Positions 50,557 to 59,578 are shown, counted from the first letter of the stretch. The stretch: 64,000 bases of DNA from Aldehydirespirator sp965203635 (GCA_965203635.1 OZ241903.1:434001-498000); one strand, 5' to 3'. Translations and numbers: made by a program. Notes: generated by a model not told the origin, from the letters alone.

Positions 50557-51597
50557 TCACTGCGACTGGACTGATTGCTGCTCGCCGCGGTCTGCTGCGA
50601 TGGCCGCGTTGAGTCCGAAGATGACCGCCATGCCGCCTGCGAACAGCACAGGCTGGTAGATGGGGTCGCCCGCGATCGTCAGCCATATGGCCGCCAGCGC
50701 CGGCGACGCGTAGAGCAGGCTGTTGACGCGCGTGTCGGCGGTGACGATGTTGCCCGCCCGGTGCAGCAGGCGGGCGCAACCCATGATCAGTCCGGACGCT
50801 GCCCCGAAGGCCGCCGAGCGGGTGGCGCCCAATCCGCCGAAAGCGAGCGTCAGCCCAACCGCTGCCGCGATCGGAACGCTGACCGCCGAGGCGGCGAACG
50901 TCGACCACCACAGGGCGACGAGGTACTGCTTGGCGGACACAGCCCCTCGTCCGGAGCGCCGAGCCATGGCGCAGCGGTCGCCGTAGATGATCCCTGCCGA
51001 TGGCCGCACGGCGTATGTCGCCGTGGTCAGCACCCCCAGCACCAATCCGACTGCCGTGCTCCGCCATGAACCTCCCTCGAGTTGGCCGGGGGCCGTCTGA
51101 CTCCAAATGACAGCGGCCACCGCGATCGGCAGTCCGCACATCATGGTGGCGCTGCGGGTCGAGATGCTCCTGCTGCTGCCGCTCCAGCGCGCGATCAGAA
51201 GGGACTGGGGCACAACATCGAGGCCGTCCGAGAAGCACGACAGCACCACGAGCGGCAGCAGGGCCGCCGTGCCGGCGTACAGCAGGACATTGGGTGCCGT
51301 GATCAGCAGCAGCGCCAAGAGCACGCCCGGACGCGGGCCTGCCATCGCGACGGGAGGCAACGCCACGAGTCGTGCTGGACGCATCGCCTGAAGCGGGCCC
51401 ACTCCCAGCACGGGCCTGGCCGACACGGCCAGCGCAGCCAGCAGCATCGTCGCGCAGGCAGACTCCATGAGCGTGCCGAGTACCAGCACGGAGAAGCCCT
51501 CGCCCGCAAACCGGATCGGCAGCGGGATCAGCGAGTAGGCGACGGCCGCACCGGCGATGCACGCCGCACCAAGAGCATTCCGGCGACGCGGCTGCAT
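50557..51597 (-). CDS. multi-pass membrane protein, EamA-like transporter
   Basis: A 346-residue protein with about nine or ten hydrophobic segments arranged in two halves (for example AACIAGAAVAYSLIPLPI and GVLLALLLITAPNVLLYAG in the first; STFAASAVSVPIAAAVGLTL and LLYASPALAAIWLTIAG in the second), resembling the DMT/EamA superfamily of small-molecule exporters. The assignment rests on topology and the YASPALAAIW-like segment. Substrate unknown. ATG start; the gene converges with the tad operon. Confidence 0.65.
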   Translation of the reverse strand: MQPRRRNALGAACIAGAAVAYSLIPLPIRFAGEGFSVLVLGTLMESACATMLLAALAVSARPVLGVGPLQAMRPARLVALPPVAMAGPRPGVLLALLLITAPNVLLYAGTAALLPLVVLSCFSDGLDVVPQSLLIARWSGSSRSISTRSATMMCGLPIAVAAVIWSQTAPGQLEGGSWRSTAVGLVLGVLTTATYAVRPSAGIIYGDRCAMARRSGRGAVSAKQYLVALWWSTFAASAVSVPIAAAVGLTLAFGGLGATRSAAFGAASGLIMGCARLLHRAGNIVTADTRVNSLLYASPALAAIWLTIAGDPIYQPVLFAGGMAVIFGLNAAIAADRGEQQSVQSQ

Positions 51598-51735
51598 CAG
51601 GCATTGACCCTATCCCAGACCGCCATCCAACGTGCCAGACCAGTGGTTCCAACCCGCTGAGCGGCCTGCCCAGGTAGCCTCATCGATGTCCAGGACCAAC
51701 CTGGCCGTATTACGTGCCAAGTCTCGTTCCATCCC

Positions 51736-51809
<74 letters not shown>

Positions 51810-51837
51810 CAAGTGACCCGGCCACCTAGGTGGCCCC

Positions 51838-53202
51838 CTACAGGGCGGGGGCCTGGGCGTGGTGGTCGGTCCTGCGCTGGAAGGCTTCGCCCACCGCTAC
51901 CAGGGTGCGGTCGGCGAAGGGGCGCCCGATGATCTGGAAGCCGATCGGCATCCCGTCGGCGGCGAATCCCCCGGGAAGAGCGATCGCCGGCAGTCCCGCG
52001 GCGTTGACCGGGAACGTGAACTGCGTCGTCGCGGGGATCAGCGGGACACCGCCGAGCTCGACCGCGCCGTGGTCGAGCACCTGGTTGGGATTGACCGGGG
52101 CGGCGATCAGATCGACGCCCTGATCGTCGAACACGTCCAGGTAGGCGCGCTCGAAGGACACCCGTGCGGCCTGGGCGGCGGCCAGCGCGGTGCCCGGGAT
52201 CGCAGCTCCGGAATCCATGATCGCCCGGGGCTCCTCACCGATCAGCTCGTTGCTGGAGGACCGCAACTCCTCCAGCAGGGCAGCCGACTCGGCGAACACG
52301 ATGGCGGCGCCCGCGTCGAAGTGCTCGGCCGTGTTGGGCACCCGCACGGTGCGCACGCCGGCCACGACGGACCCGAGCACGTCGACGGCCTCCTCCATCA
52401 CCGCCCGCACCTCGGGATCGGTCTCGAAGCCGTCGAAGAAGCCCTCGTCGGGCACCCCCAGCACCAGGCCGCCGGGCGTTTCGGCGGGCGCCAGCGCGGT
52501 GTTGGCCGAGTACGGATCCAGCCGGGAGAAGCCGGCCACGACGTCGAGCAGCACCCCGCAGTCGGCGGCCGTGCGGGCCATCGGGCCCACGGTGTCGTAG
52601 GTCCAGGAGATGAGATGGACGCCGTCTCGTGGAACCGCGCCCCTGGTGGTCTTGATGCCGGTCGTGCCGCAATAGTTCGACGGGATCCGCACCGACCCAC
52701 CGGTGTCGGTCCCCAGCGCGCCGAACACCTGGCGGGCGGCCAGGCCGGCCGCGCTGCCCCCCGACGATCCGCCCGTCATCCGCTGGGGGTTCCACGGATT
52801 GCGCGACGCCGGGCATGACACGCCGTAGGCCAGTTCATGGGTGTTGGTCTTCCCCACGATGACCGCTCCGGCGCTGCGCAGGCGGCTGACCACGGTCGCG
52901 TCGGCGTCGGGGGTGAAGCCTCTGAGCGCTTCGCAGTTGGCCTCCGTGGCGACACCCTGGGTGAAGAAGAGGTCCTTGAGCGCGACCGGGACTCCGTGCA
53001 GGGGGCCACCAGGCTCGCCCCGGTCGAGAGAGGCCGCGTCTGCTCGGGCCGCGTCCGCCTGGACCGACGCGAACGCTCCGACCGCCGCGTCGGTCTGCTC
53101 GATCCGGGCCAAGGATGCCTCCAGCAGCGCGGAGGCGGTCACTGTCTTAGACCTCACCGCTTCGGCTGCCTCGATGAGGCTCATCTGTGTCAGGTCGGTC
53201 AT
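51838..53202 (-). CDS. amidase (amidase-signature family)
   Basis: A 454-residue amidase-signature enzyme. The catalytic Ser-cisSer-Lys set is visible: the lysine in VPVALKDLFF, and GGSSGGSAAGLAA followed by ALGTDTGGSVRIPSNYCGTTGIK with the nucleophile. It hydrolyses an amide to acid plus ammonia in the cytoplasm. It is the last gene of an amide/urea-type transporter cluster, 20 bases after the LivF-type gene, which suggests imported amide is its substrate. It could also be GatA-like, but no gatB or gatC is adjacent and the length and C-terminus fit catabolic amidases. Confidence 0.9.
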   Translation of the reverse strand: MTDLTQMSLIEAAEAVRSKTVTASALLEASLARIEQTDAAVGAFASVQADAARADAASLDRGEPGGPLHGVPVALKDLFFTQGVATEANCEALRGFTPDADATVVSRLRSAGAVIVGKTNTHELAYGVSCPASRNPWNPQRMTGGSSGGSAAGLAARQVFGALGTDTGGSVRIPSNYCGTTGIKTTRGAVPRDGVHLISWTYDTVGPMARTAADCGVLLDVVAGFSRLDPYSANTALAPAETPGGLVLGVPDEGFFDGFETDPEVRAVMEEAVDVLGSVVAGVRTVRVPNTAEHFDAGAAIVFAESAALLEELRSSSNELIGEEPRAIMDSGAAIPGTALAAAQAARVSFERAYLDVFDDQGVDLIAAPVNPNQVLDHGAVELGGVPLIPATTQFTFPVNAAGLPAIALPGGFAADGMPIGFQIIGRPFADRTLVAVGEAFQRRTDHHAQAPAL

Positions 53203-53222
53203 TGGGATTCCTGCCTTTCTTC

Positions 53223-53909
53223 TCAGATCAACAACCGCCGGGCGACCCGCGCCGCCAGGTCGCGGTCCGCCGCCGGTCCGCTGTCGACGACCTCGCCCTT
53301 CTCGAGGACGATGAAGCGGTCGGCGAGCCGCTTGGCCAGCTCGAGGTGCTGCTCGATGAGGAGCACTCCCCGCCCCGCATCCCTCGCCGATTCGATGTGA
53401 TCGCCCAGCAGGGCGACGTTGGAGGGCTGCAACCCCTCGGTGGGCTCGTCCATCACCAGCAGCGACGCGTCCGTGGCCAGCGCGATCGCGGCGGCGAGCA
53501 TCTTCTGTTCGCCGCCCGACAGTGTTCCCGTCCTCTGGGAGCCCCGCCCCGACAGCGCGGGACCGAACGCGTCGAGCACCCGATCGTGGCTCTCGGGACC
53601 GAAGCCGCTGAGGCGAAGGTTGTCGCCGACCGTGAGCGCGCCGAACAGGGCCCGCTCCTGGAAGGTCGCCCGCAGCCCGGCCCGCACCCGCCGCGAGGGC
53701 GGCATCCGGGTGATGTCGACGCCGTCGAGGTGCAGAGCGCCTCCGGTGGAGCGCAGCACGCCGAGGACGGTCTTCACCAGCGTGGTCTTGCCCGCGCCGT
53801 TGCGGCCCACCACTGCGACGATCTCGCCGCTCGACACGCTGAGGCTCACGCCGTGAAGCACCGGCACCGTGCCGTAGCCGGAGCGCAGATCGGTGGCTTC
53901 GAGACGCAT
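53223..53909 (-). CDS. amide/urea-type ABC transporter ATP-binding protein (LivF/UrtE-like)
   Basis: A 228-residue ATPase. Walker A is GRNGAGKTTLVK, Q-loop region ATFQERALFGALTVGDNL, signature LSGGEQKMLAAAIAL, Walker B LLVMDEPTEGLQP, and switch histidine in LLIEQHLEL. The subgroup fits LivF/UrtE. The ATG overlaps the stop of the upstream fusion gene (TGATG), so translation is coupled. It is the second ATPase of the importer. Confidence 0.92.
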   Translation of the reverse strand: MRLEATDLRSGYGTVPVLHGVSLSVSSGEIVAVVGRNGAGKTTLVKTVLGVLRSTGGALHLDGVDITRMPPSRRVRAGLRATFQERALFGALTVGDNLRLSGFGPESHDRVLDAFGPALSGRGSQRTGTLSGGEQKMLAAAIALATDASLLVMDEPTEGLQPSNVALLGDHIESARDAGRGVLLIEQHLELAKRLADRFIVLEKGEVVDSGPAADRDLAARVARRLLI

Positions 53910-55648
53910 CAGTCGCCGACTCCGCCGTACACGGCCACCACTTCGGGGGCGTTCTCGACCTCGGCCACGGTTCCGTCGGCCAGCAGCGAGCCCCTCGCCA
54001 GCACGGTCACCCGGTCGGCCACTGCCCGGATGAAGGCCATGTCGTGCTCGACGATCAGCACCGGCAGCCGGTAGTCGGCATGCACCTCCCGCAGGAGTTC
54101 GGCCGCCGCCAGGCTCTCCGCCGCCGTCATGCCGGCGGTCGGCTCGTCGAGCAGCAGGACGCGACAATGCCCCGCCATCGCCATGGCGATCTCCAGCCAC
54201 TGCTTGTCGCCGTGGGAGAGCCCCCCGGCCCCGGAGCCGGCCCGTGCGTCGAGCCCGGTGCGCTCCAGTATCCGCAGCGATGCCTGCGGCACCCCGGCCT
54301 CCCAGGCCGCGAAGGTCAGTCGCCAGGGCGAAGGATCGGCTCCCCAGGCCGCCACGGCGATGTTCTCGGCCACCGACAGCGAGCCGATGACCTGGGGTGA
54401 CTGGAACTTGCGGCTCACGCCGTGGCGGGCGAACTCCCAGGCCTTCAGGCCCGTGCAGTCCCGGTCGAGCATGGTCACCGAGCCGTCCTGACAGTCCTGC
54501 TGTCCGCAGAGCACGTCCAGAAGAGTGGACTTGCCCGCCCCGTTGGGGCCGATCAGGCAACGCAGCTCCGGCTCGTCCATAGTGAGCGTGACGCCGTCGA
54601 GGACCTTGAAGTATCCGAAGCTCTTGTCCACTCCGGCGGCTTCGAACACCGCCGAGCCGTTGCCGGTGGCGGTGGCGGGGGCGACGGCCAGCAGCGCGGG
54701 ATCCCGGCTGCGCCTCGGTGGGCGTCCCGCCGCTCGCAGCAGGCTCGGGACCAGCCCCTCGGGGACGAGGGCCACCGCCGCGACAAAGATCACGCCGGTG
54801 GCCAGGGTCCAGTACTGCAGCCACACGTCGGCGAGGGTCGCCGAGGCGAAGTTGATGGCCAAGGTACCGATGACGGGTCCGACGATCGTTCCCCGCCCGC
54901 CGACGAGCGTCCACAGCACCACGTTGGTGGCGAGGGCGAAGCCGAAGATCTGGGGTGACACGAAGCCGGTGCGGTGCACGTAGAGGGCGCCGGCCAGACC
55001 GGCGACGGCCCCTCCGACGGTGAAGACCCACACCTTGAGGGCCACCGTGTCGTAGCCGAGCGCCTCCATGCGGCGCTCGTTGTCGCGGATGCCGACGAGC
55101 ACCGCCCCGATGGGCCTGGTCGCCAGCAGGCCGACAAGGGTGATGACGGCCACGGCCACGACCGAGATGAACAGGTCCTGGGTGCTGTCGGACCACTCCG
55201 AGGAGAACGCACCAATGCGTGGAATGTCGGTGAGGCCGTTGAATCCGCCGGTCACGTCGCGCCACTGCTCCGCGACCTGCTCGAGGGTGAGCGACAGCAC
55301 CAGGGTCAACAGCCCGATGACGACCGGGGTGGGCCGCCGCCGGAACGCGGCGACGGCCACACCAGCCGCGACGGTCGCGCCGACCAGCGTCGCCACCAGC
55401 AGCGCGGGCAGGGTCAGCGCCGGTGCGGCGGCGGCGATGCGGGCGGTGGTGTAGGCCGCGATCCCGAAGGGCAGCAACTGGCCCAGCGAGAGGATCCCCG
55501 CGTAGCCCCAGACCAGGTCGAGGCTGACCGCCAGCACGGCGAGGCTCAGGAACAGCGACAGCTGCCCGGCCCGGAAGTCCCCCAGGGTGACGCTGGCCGC
55601 CGCGGCGGCCGCCGCCGCGGTCGCGCCGTAGCCGAGCGGCCGCTTCAC
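53909..55648 (-). CDS. LivM-LivG fusion: ABC permease and ATP-binding protein in one chain
   Basis: A 579-residue protein. Residues 1 to about 315 are a LivM-type permease (LDLVWGYAGILSLGQLLPFG, VLVGIRDNERRMEALGYD, and TNVVLWTLVGGRGTIVGPVIG), and after a short proline/alanine linker, residues from about 342 onward are a LivG-type ATPase with Walker A GPNGAGKSTLLD, the LivG-type signature LSHGDKQWLEIAMAMA, Walker B VLLLDEPTAGMT and VEHDMAFIR. Usually these are separate genes. GTG start overlaps the LivH stop as GTGA. Fused order permease-then-ATPase resembles some UrtC-UrtD/other actinobacterial arrangements. Confidence 0.92.
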   Translation of the reverse strand: MKRPLGYGATAAAAAAAASVTLGDFRAGQLSLFLSLAVLAVSLDLVWGYAGILSLGQLLPFGIAAYTTARIAAAAPALTLPALLVATLVGATVAAGVAVAAFRRRPTPVVIGLLTLVLSLTLEQVAEQWRDVTGGFNGLTDIPRIGAFSSEWSDSTQDLFISVVAVAVITLVGLLATRPIGAVLVGIRDNERRMEALGYDTVALKVWVFTVGGAVAGLAGALYVHRTGFVSPQIFGFALATNVVLWTLVGGRGTIVGPVIGTLAINFASATLADVWLQYWTLATGVIFVAAVALVPEGLVPSLLRAAGRPPRRSRDPALLAVAPATATGNGSAVFEAAGVDKSFGYFKVLDGVTLTMDEPELRCLIGPNGAGKSTLLDVLCGQQDCQDGSVTMLDRDCTGLKAWEFARHGVSRKFQSPQVIGSLSVAENIAVAAWGADPSPWRLTFAAWEAGVPQASLRILERTGLDARAGSGAGGLSHGDKQWLEIAMAMAGHCRVLLLDEPTAGMTAAESLAAAELLREVHADYRLPVLIVEHDMAFIRAVADRVTVLARGSLLADGTVAEVENAPEVVAVYGGVGD

Positions 55649-56499
55649 GCCACCGCTCCGACCGGCGTGGGGCGCCGGAACTGAAGGACCAGCACCGCCA
55701 GCGCCAGGGACGCGATCTGGGCCCACACCGCGTCGTAGAAGTGGATGACACCCGTCTGGACCGCGGCCACGGTCAGCGCGCCCGCCGCCACGCCCCAAAG
55801 CCGGTTGTAGCCCCCGACGATCACCACGAGAAAGGCGCCCGGGAGATAGGCGAGACCGGCCTGCGGCTCGACGGCGCCGAGCGGCGCCACCAGCGCTCCC
55901 GCTATCCCCGCGGTGGCGGCGCCGACACCGAACGCGCACAGGTTGGTCATCCCCGTGCGGATGCCCGCCGATTCGGCGAGGTCGCGATCGGCAACGATGG
56001 CCCGCACCACCAGGCCGAAGCGGGACCGGGTGAACGCGAGCAGGGTGGCCGCCACGACCACAGCTGCGATGACGATCAGTAGGTAGCGGTATGTGGGGAA
56101 CAGCACACCGAAGGCCCTGGTGGCGCCCGGCACCGGGTTGGGGACGCTCTGGAAGTCCTTGCTGAACACCAGCTCCGCGACCTGGCGGAGGCACACCGAC
56201 AACCCGAACGTGGCCAGGATCGTCAGCTCGGGCTGGCGATGGATGCGCCGGATCAGGCCCACTTCGATCACCACGCCCAACACGAACAGCACGACCGCGG
56301 CCAGCGGCACGCTCAGCCAGTGGTTGAGACCGACGGTGTGCACGACGTAGGCCACGTAGGCGCCGAGCATCACGAACTCGCCGTGGGCGAGGTTGATCAC
56401 GCCCATGAGGCCGAAGACGATTCCGAGTCCGAGCGCGACGATGGCGAGGATCGCGAAGAGGCTGACGCCGTTGAGCAGTTCGAGTGTCAGCGCGTCCAA
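55645..56499 (-). CDS. amide/urea-type ABC transporter permease (LivH/UrtB-like)
   Basis: A 284-residue permease. LGIVFGLMGVINLAHGEFVMLGAYVAY is the family hallmark (shown in part), followed by ILATFGLSVCLRQ, FGLVVRAIVADRDLAESAGI and LVVIVGGYNRLWGVAAGA. It has about eight helices. A TTG codon is the likely start, with GGAG upstream; no in-frame ATG exists near. It lies 115 bases after the binding-protein stop; a 15-bp hairpin occupies the gap. Confidence 0.88.
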   Translation of the reverse strand: MDALTLELLNGVSLFAILAIVALGLGIVFGLMGVINLAHGEFVMLGAYVAYVVHTVGLNHWLSVPLAAVVLFVLGVVIEVGLIRRIHRQPELTILATFGLSVCLRQVAELVFSKDFQSVPNPVPGATRAFGVLFPTYRYLLIVIAAVVVAATLLAFTRSRFGLVVRAIVADRDLAESAGIRTGMTNLCAFGVGAATAGIAGALVAPLGAVEPQAGLAYLPGAFLVVIVGGYNRLWGVAAGALTVAAVQTGVIHFYDAVWAQIASLALAVLVLQFRRPTPVGAVA

Positions 56500-56535
56500 G
56501 TGTTCTCGCTCCGGTCCATGCGGCGCTCAGGGTCT

Positions 56536-56579
56536 GAGTCGGTGCGGGCGCTGGACGGACGCTGCGCCCGCACCGACTC
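56536..56579 (-). promoter_or_regulatory. intercistronic hairpin between binding-protein and permease genes
   Basis: A perfect 15-bp stem, GAGTCGGTGCGGGCG and its complement, with a 14-base loop. Such structures after binding-protein genes often protect the upstream mRNA or partly stop transcription, making binding protein more abundant than permease. No T run follows in the minus direction. Confidence 0.6.
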
Positions 56580-56614
56580 TCTCAACCGGCTGGGAGGTGC
56601 CTATCGACGCAGAC

Positions 56615-58015
56615 TCAGGACGGGTCGCAGGTCTCGTCGGGCTCCACCGCGGGGAACGACTGCACGATCAGCTGCGAGCCGTCGGCCTGGATCTCAGCCA
56701 CGTAGATCGGCTGGGACAGGTGGCGGCTGCCGGTGATGGCGATGTCGCCTGTCGGTGTCGTCAGCGACAGCCCCTCCATGGCGGCCGCCACCGCCGCAGT
56801 GTCGGTGGTTCCGGCCGCGTTGGCCGCGGCCGCGTACAGCAGCGCGGCGTCGTAGATGTGCGAGCTGAACGTCATGTGGGGAGGTGCGTCGGCTCCGAAG
56901 CGCTCGAAGTAGCGGCTCACGAATGCGTTGTTGAGGGTGCTGTCGACTTCCTTGAAGTAGCCCAGGGTGACCCGCATGCCGGCGGTGACCGCCGGGCCCA
57001 TCGCTCCCAGGACGTTCTCCTCATAGATGTTGGCGAGGCGCGGGATGGCGTCCTGGCCGATGCCGAAGTCCACCGCCTGGGTCTCGAAGGCGATGGCGTC
57101 GCCGCCGACCAGCGCCGGGAAGATCAGGTCTGCGCCGGATCCGGCGATGATCTGGGCCACCGACGAGAAGTCCTGGGTGCCCAGCGGGACGTACTCCTCG
57201 CCGACAACCTCGCCGCCGGCGGCCTCGATGTACTGCCGCGCCAGTTCGAAGCTGCGGCGGGGCCACACGTAGTCGTTGCCCAGCAGGAACCAGGTCTGAC
57301 CGCCGGTCTGCTCCATCATCCACGGGATGACCGGCGCCAGTTGCTGGCTGGGCACCTCGCCGGTGTTGAACATCACCGACGAGCACTCGCCCCCCTCGTA
57401 CAGGGCCGCGTAGATGTAGAGCACGTCGGCGTCCTCCGCGAGCGGCTTGGCGGCCTGGCGCGTCGCGCTGGAGTGAGTGCCGAGGACCACATCGACGTTG
57501 TCGGAGTCGATCAGCTGCTCCATGGCCTGCCGGCCGACGGCCGGATCGGTGGCGTCGTCGGCCAGGTAGGTCTCCACGGGCCGGCCGTTGATGCCTCCGG
57601 CCGCGTTGATGTCCTCTTCGATGAACTCGGCGATGTTGGATGTGGGTGGACCGAAGAGGCCGGCCGGGCCGCTGTTCGAGAACAGGATCCCGATGCGCAC
57701 CGGCTCTCCCGAAGGCTCGGCCGGCTCCTGCGGCTCGGGCTCGTCGGGCGCCTCGGTGGTCTCGGGCTCGGGCGCCTCGGTCGTCTCAGGCTCGTCGGGC
57801 TCGGGCTCGTCGGGCGCCTCGGTGGTCTCAGGCTCGGGTTCTTCCTCCGAGTCGGTGGATTCGGCGCCCGTGTCGGTCGCGGCCGGCTCGGACGGAGCGT
57901 CCGGGGTCCCGTCGTCATCGTCTCCGCAGGCCGCGGCGACCAGAGCGAGCAACGCGACGAGCGAGGCCACCAGCCACCAGCGAGACCGCCAGCGGCAATC
58001 CGATACTGTTCTCAT
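56615..58015 (-). CDS. amide/urea-type ABC transporter substrate-binding lipoprotein
   Basis: A 466-residue exported lipoprotein (signal peptide ends VAAAC, Cys30) with an acidic linker of ETTEAPDEPEP-type repeats (about 45-105) and a type I periplasmic binding fold of the AmiC/UrtA/FmdD group: FIEEDINAAGGINGR, YLADDATDPAVGRQAMEQL, GTHSSATRQA, TWFLLGNDYVWPR and EEYVPLGTQDF. The GNDYVWPR motif matches UrtA/AmiC better than LivK, pointing to urea or short amides. A strong AGGAGGG precedes the ATG but is part of a dyad (see regulatory feature). It is a paralogue of the sensor gene upstream. Confidence 0.9.
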   Translation of the reverse strand: MRTVSDCRWRSRWWLVASLVALLALVAAACGDDDDGTPDAPSEPAATDTGAESTDSEEEPEPETTEAPDEPEPDEPETTEAPEPETTEAPDEPEPQEPAEPSGEPVRIGILFSNSGPAGLFGPPTSNIAEFIEEDINAAGGINGRPVETYLADDATDPAVGRQAMEQLIDSDNVDVVLGTHSSATRQAAKPLAEDADVLYIYAALYEGGECSSVMFNTGEVPSQQLAPVIPWMMEQTGGQTWFLLGNDYVWPRRSFELARQYIEAAGGEVVGEEYVPLGTQDFSSVAQIIAGSGADLIFPALVGGDAIAFETQAVDFGIGQDAIPRLANIYEENVLGAMGPAVTAGMRVTLGYFKEVDSTLNNAFVSRYFERFGADAPPHMTFSSHIYDAALLYAAAANAAGTTDTAAVAAAMEGLSLTTPTGDIAITGSRHLSQPIYVAEIQADGSQLIVQSFPAVEPDETCDPS

Positions 58016-58021
58016 AACAAG

Positions 58022-58077
58022 CCCTCCTATATGTGAGCAGTTATTGACATATTGTCGGATAGGAGGGGCGCGGTCAA
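58022..58077 (-). promoter_or_regulatory. promoter, operator-like palindrome and Shine-Dalgarno-sequestering dyad of the binding-protein gene
   Basis: On the minus strand: TTGACC at 58072-58077, 17 bases, then CAATAT at 58049-58054, a good promoter. The -10 lies inside the palindrome GACAATATGTC (58046-58056). The Shine-Dalgarno ATAGGAGGG (58022-58030) is perfectly complementary to CCCTCCTAT (58059-58067), which lies upstream of the predicted transcription start; only read-through mRNA would form this hairpin and hide the ribosome site. Confidence 0.6.
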
Positions 58078-58128
58078 GTCCCGAGGGCCCTTCGCGACGC
58101 GACGGGCCTGCGCCTACACGCGCCCGCT

Positions 58129-59568
58129 CTAGGAGGCTTGGGTGGCGGCGGGGAGTTCGTCCAGGACCCGGACGCCAGAACGGGTCGCTTCGCCCAGCAG
58201 CAGCGACTCGAGGGAGCCGCCCCGGGTGCAGCGCCGGGGACCGTTGAACCTGGATCTGCGCAGGCCGCTCAACAGTGCGGTCGGCTCCACTCCCCCGCCG
58301 GCCCGGCACGAGCGGGCCCAGGTGTGGATCGCTTCGTACACGCCCTCCGCGGCCGCCGAGACCGGTGGGGAGCACGACCCGAACCGGTCCGAGTAGCGCC
58401 GGAGGAACTCGCGGTTCTCCGAGGTGTCGAGCGCGACGAAGTAGCCCAGCGCATTCCAGGTGCCCTCACCGGACTCGCCGAGATGCTCGACCACGGCGTC
58501 GTCCATGAGTGGGGCGAACGTCCGGATGCTGTCCCTGAGGCCGTATGCCGCGAAGTCGCGCTGGAAACCGACATGGTCCTGTCCGACGAAGCTCGATACC
58601 ACATGATCGACACCGCTCCGCTGGATGGCCGCCAGGAGCGGTTCGAAGTTCTGCGATCCCAACGGCAGGTAGCCCTCGCCGGCGACGTGGCCGTCCATTC
58701 GCTCGATGACGGCCCTCGCCGTGGCGCCGACCGCTCGGGGCCACGAGTAGTCGTTGCCGGCCAGGAACCAGCGGGACCCGCCCGTCTGGGCGGCCATACG
58801 GGGCAGGGCCCGGTGTAGCTGGTCCATCGGCGTCTCGCCGAAACGGACGAGCAGCGGATGTTCTGCGGTCGGCTCGCTCGTCGGCGTGTAGAGGTAGGGG
58901 ATGCCCTGCGCCACCGCCATGGGGGCCGTGACCGCGTAGGTGGCCGATGAGTGCATCCCGATCACGGCGGCCAGACCCGGCGTGCGGCACAGGCGGCGCA
59001 TCGCGATCGCGCCTACGCCCGGGTCGGTGGCGTCATCGCCTACGACCAGCCTGACGGCTCGGCCCATCACACCACCGTCGGCGTTGATCTCCTCGACCGC
59101 GAGTTGCGCACAGTTCGCAGTCGAGCGGCCCAGGATCCCCGCAGGACCCGACAGGGAGATCAGGAGCCCCAGAGGCACCTCCCACAATCCCGTCTCGTAG
59201 CCGCCGAGCAGCCCCAGTTCGGCGCCGAGGCGAGCCACCTCCAGGTCATCGATCGTTACACGGACACGCAGCCGGGTGCCCCCGCTGTCCAGCGGGTCGA
59301 AGCGGCAGACGACACGGCCGGCCCAGGGTGTCTCGTGCATCAAGTCGATACGGCGGTTCGGCTGGCACGAGAGCACCCGGGCCGTCCCCGGCGACCGGGC
59401 CAGGCCGCCGAGGGGAAGCGCCAGGCGGACCAGCGCGCCGGGTGTGAGCAGGGGCGCCTCGGACCCGAACAGCCACCCGACGGCCGTGTCGCCCTGGCCG
59501 AAGAGCGCGAACAGCTCGCTGGGGCAGGCCTCCAGCCGCAGTTCGTTGTTGAGGACGAGCTCACCCAT
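58129..59568 (-). CDS. SRPBCC-AmiC-like fusion protein, putative cytoplasmic amide sensor
   Basis: A 479-residue protein without signal peptide. The N-terminal 125 residues read as an SRPBCC/AHSA1 domain (VLNNELRLEACPSELFALFG, RVLSCQPNRRIDLMHETPW, CRFDPLDSGGTRLRVRVTI). From about 130 a type I binding-protein fold follows (SGPAGILGRSTANCAQLAVE, GDDATDPGVGAIAMRRL, GMHSSATYAV, FLAGNDYSWPRA, EGYLPLGSQNFEP), clearly paralogous to the lipoprotein next door. AmiC, a cytoplasmic amide sensor, has this second fold. It follows arsR by ten bases; SRPBCC proteins often accompany ArsR regulators. Likely role: ligand-dependent control of ArsR. This fusion is unusual. Confidence 0.85.
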   Translation of the reverse strand: MGELVLNNELRLEACPSELFALFGQGDTAVGWLFGSEAPLLTPGALVRLALPLGGLARSPGTARVLSCQPNRRIDLMHETPWAGRVVCRFDPLDSGGTRLRVRVTIDDLEVARLGAELGLLGGYETGLWEVPLGLLISLSGPAGILGRSTANCAQLAVEEINADGGVMGRAVRLVVGDDATDPGVGAIAMRRLCRTPGLAAVIGMHSSATYAVTAPMAVAQGIPYLYTPTSEPTAEHPLLVRFGETPMDQLHRALPRMAAQTGGSRWFLAGNDYSWPRAVGATARAVIERMDGHVAGEGYLPLGSQNFEPLLAAIQRSGVDHVVSSFVGQDHVGFQRDFAAYGLRDSIRTFAPLMDDAVVEHLGESGEGTWNALGYFVALDTSENREFLRRYSDRFGSCSPPVSAAAEGVYEAIHTWARSCRAGGGVEPTALLSGLRRSRFNGPRRCTRGGSLESLLLGEATRSGVRVLDELPAATQAS

Positions 59569-59578
59569 GAGACCGCGG

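Noticed and set aside
51838..53202. Calling the amidase GatA
   Set aside because: No gatB or gatC adjacent, and it is joined to an amide/urea transporter; glnS in the window also lowers the need for GatCAB.
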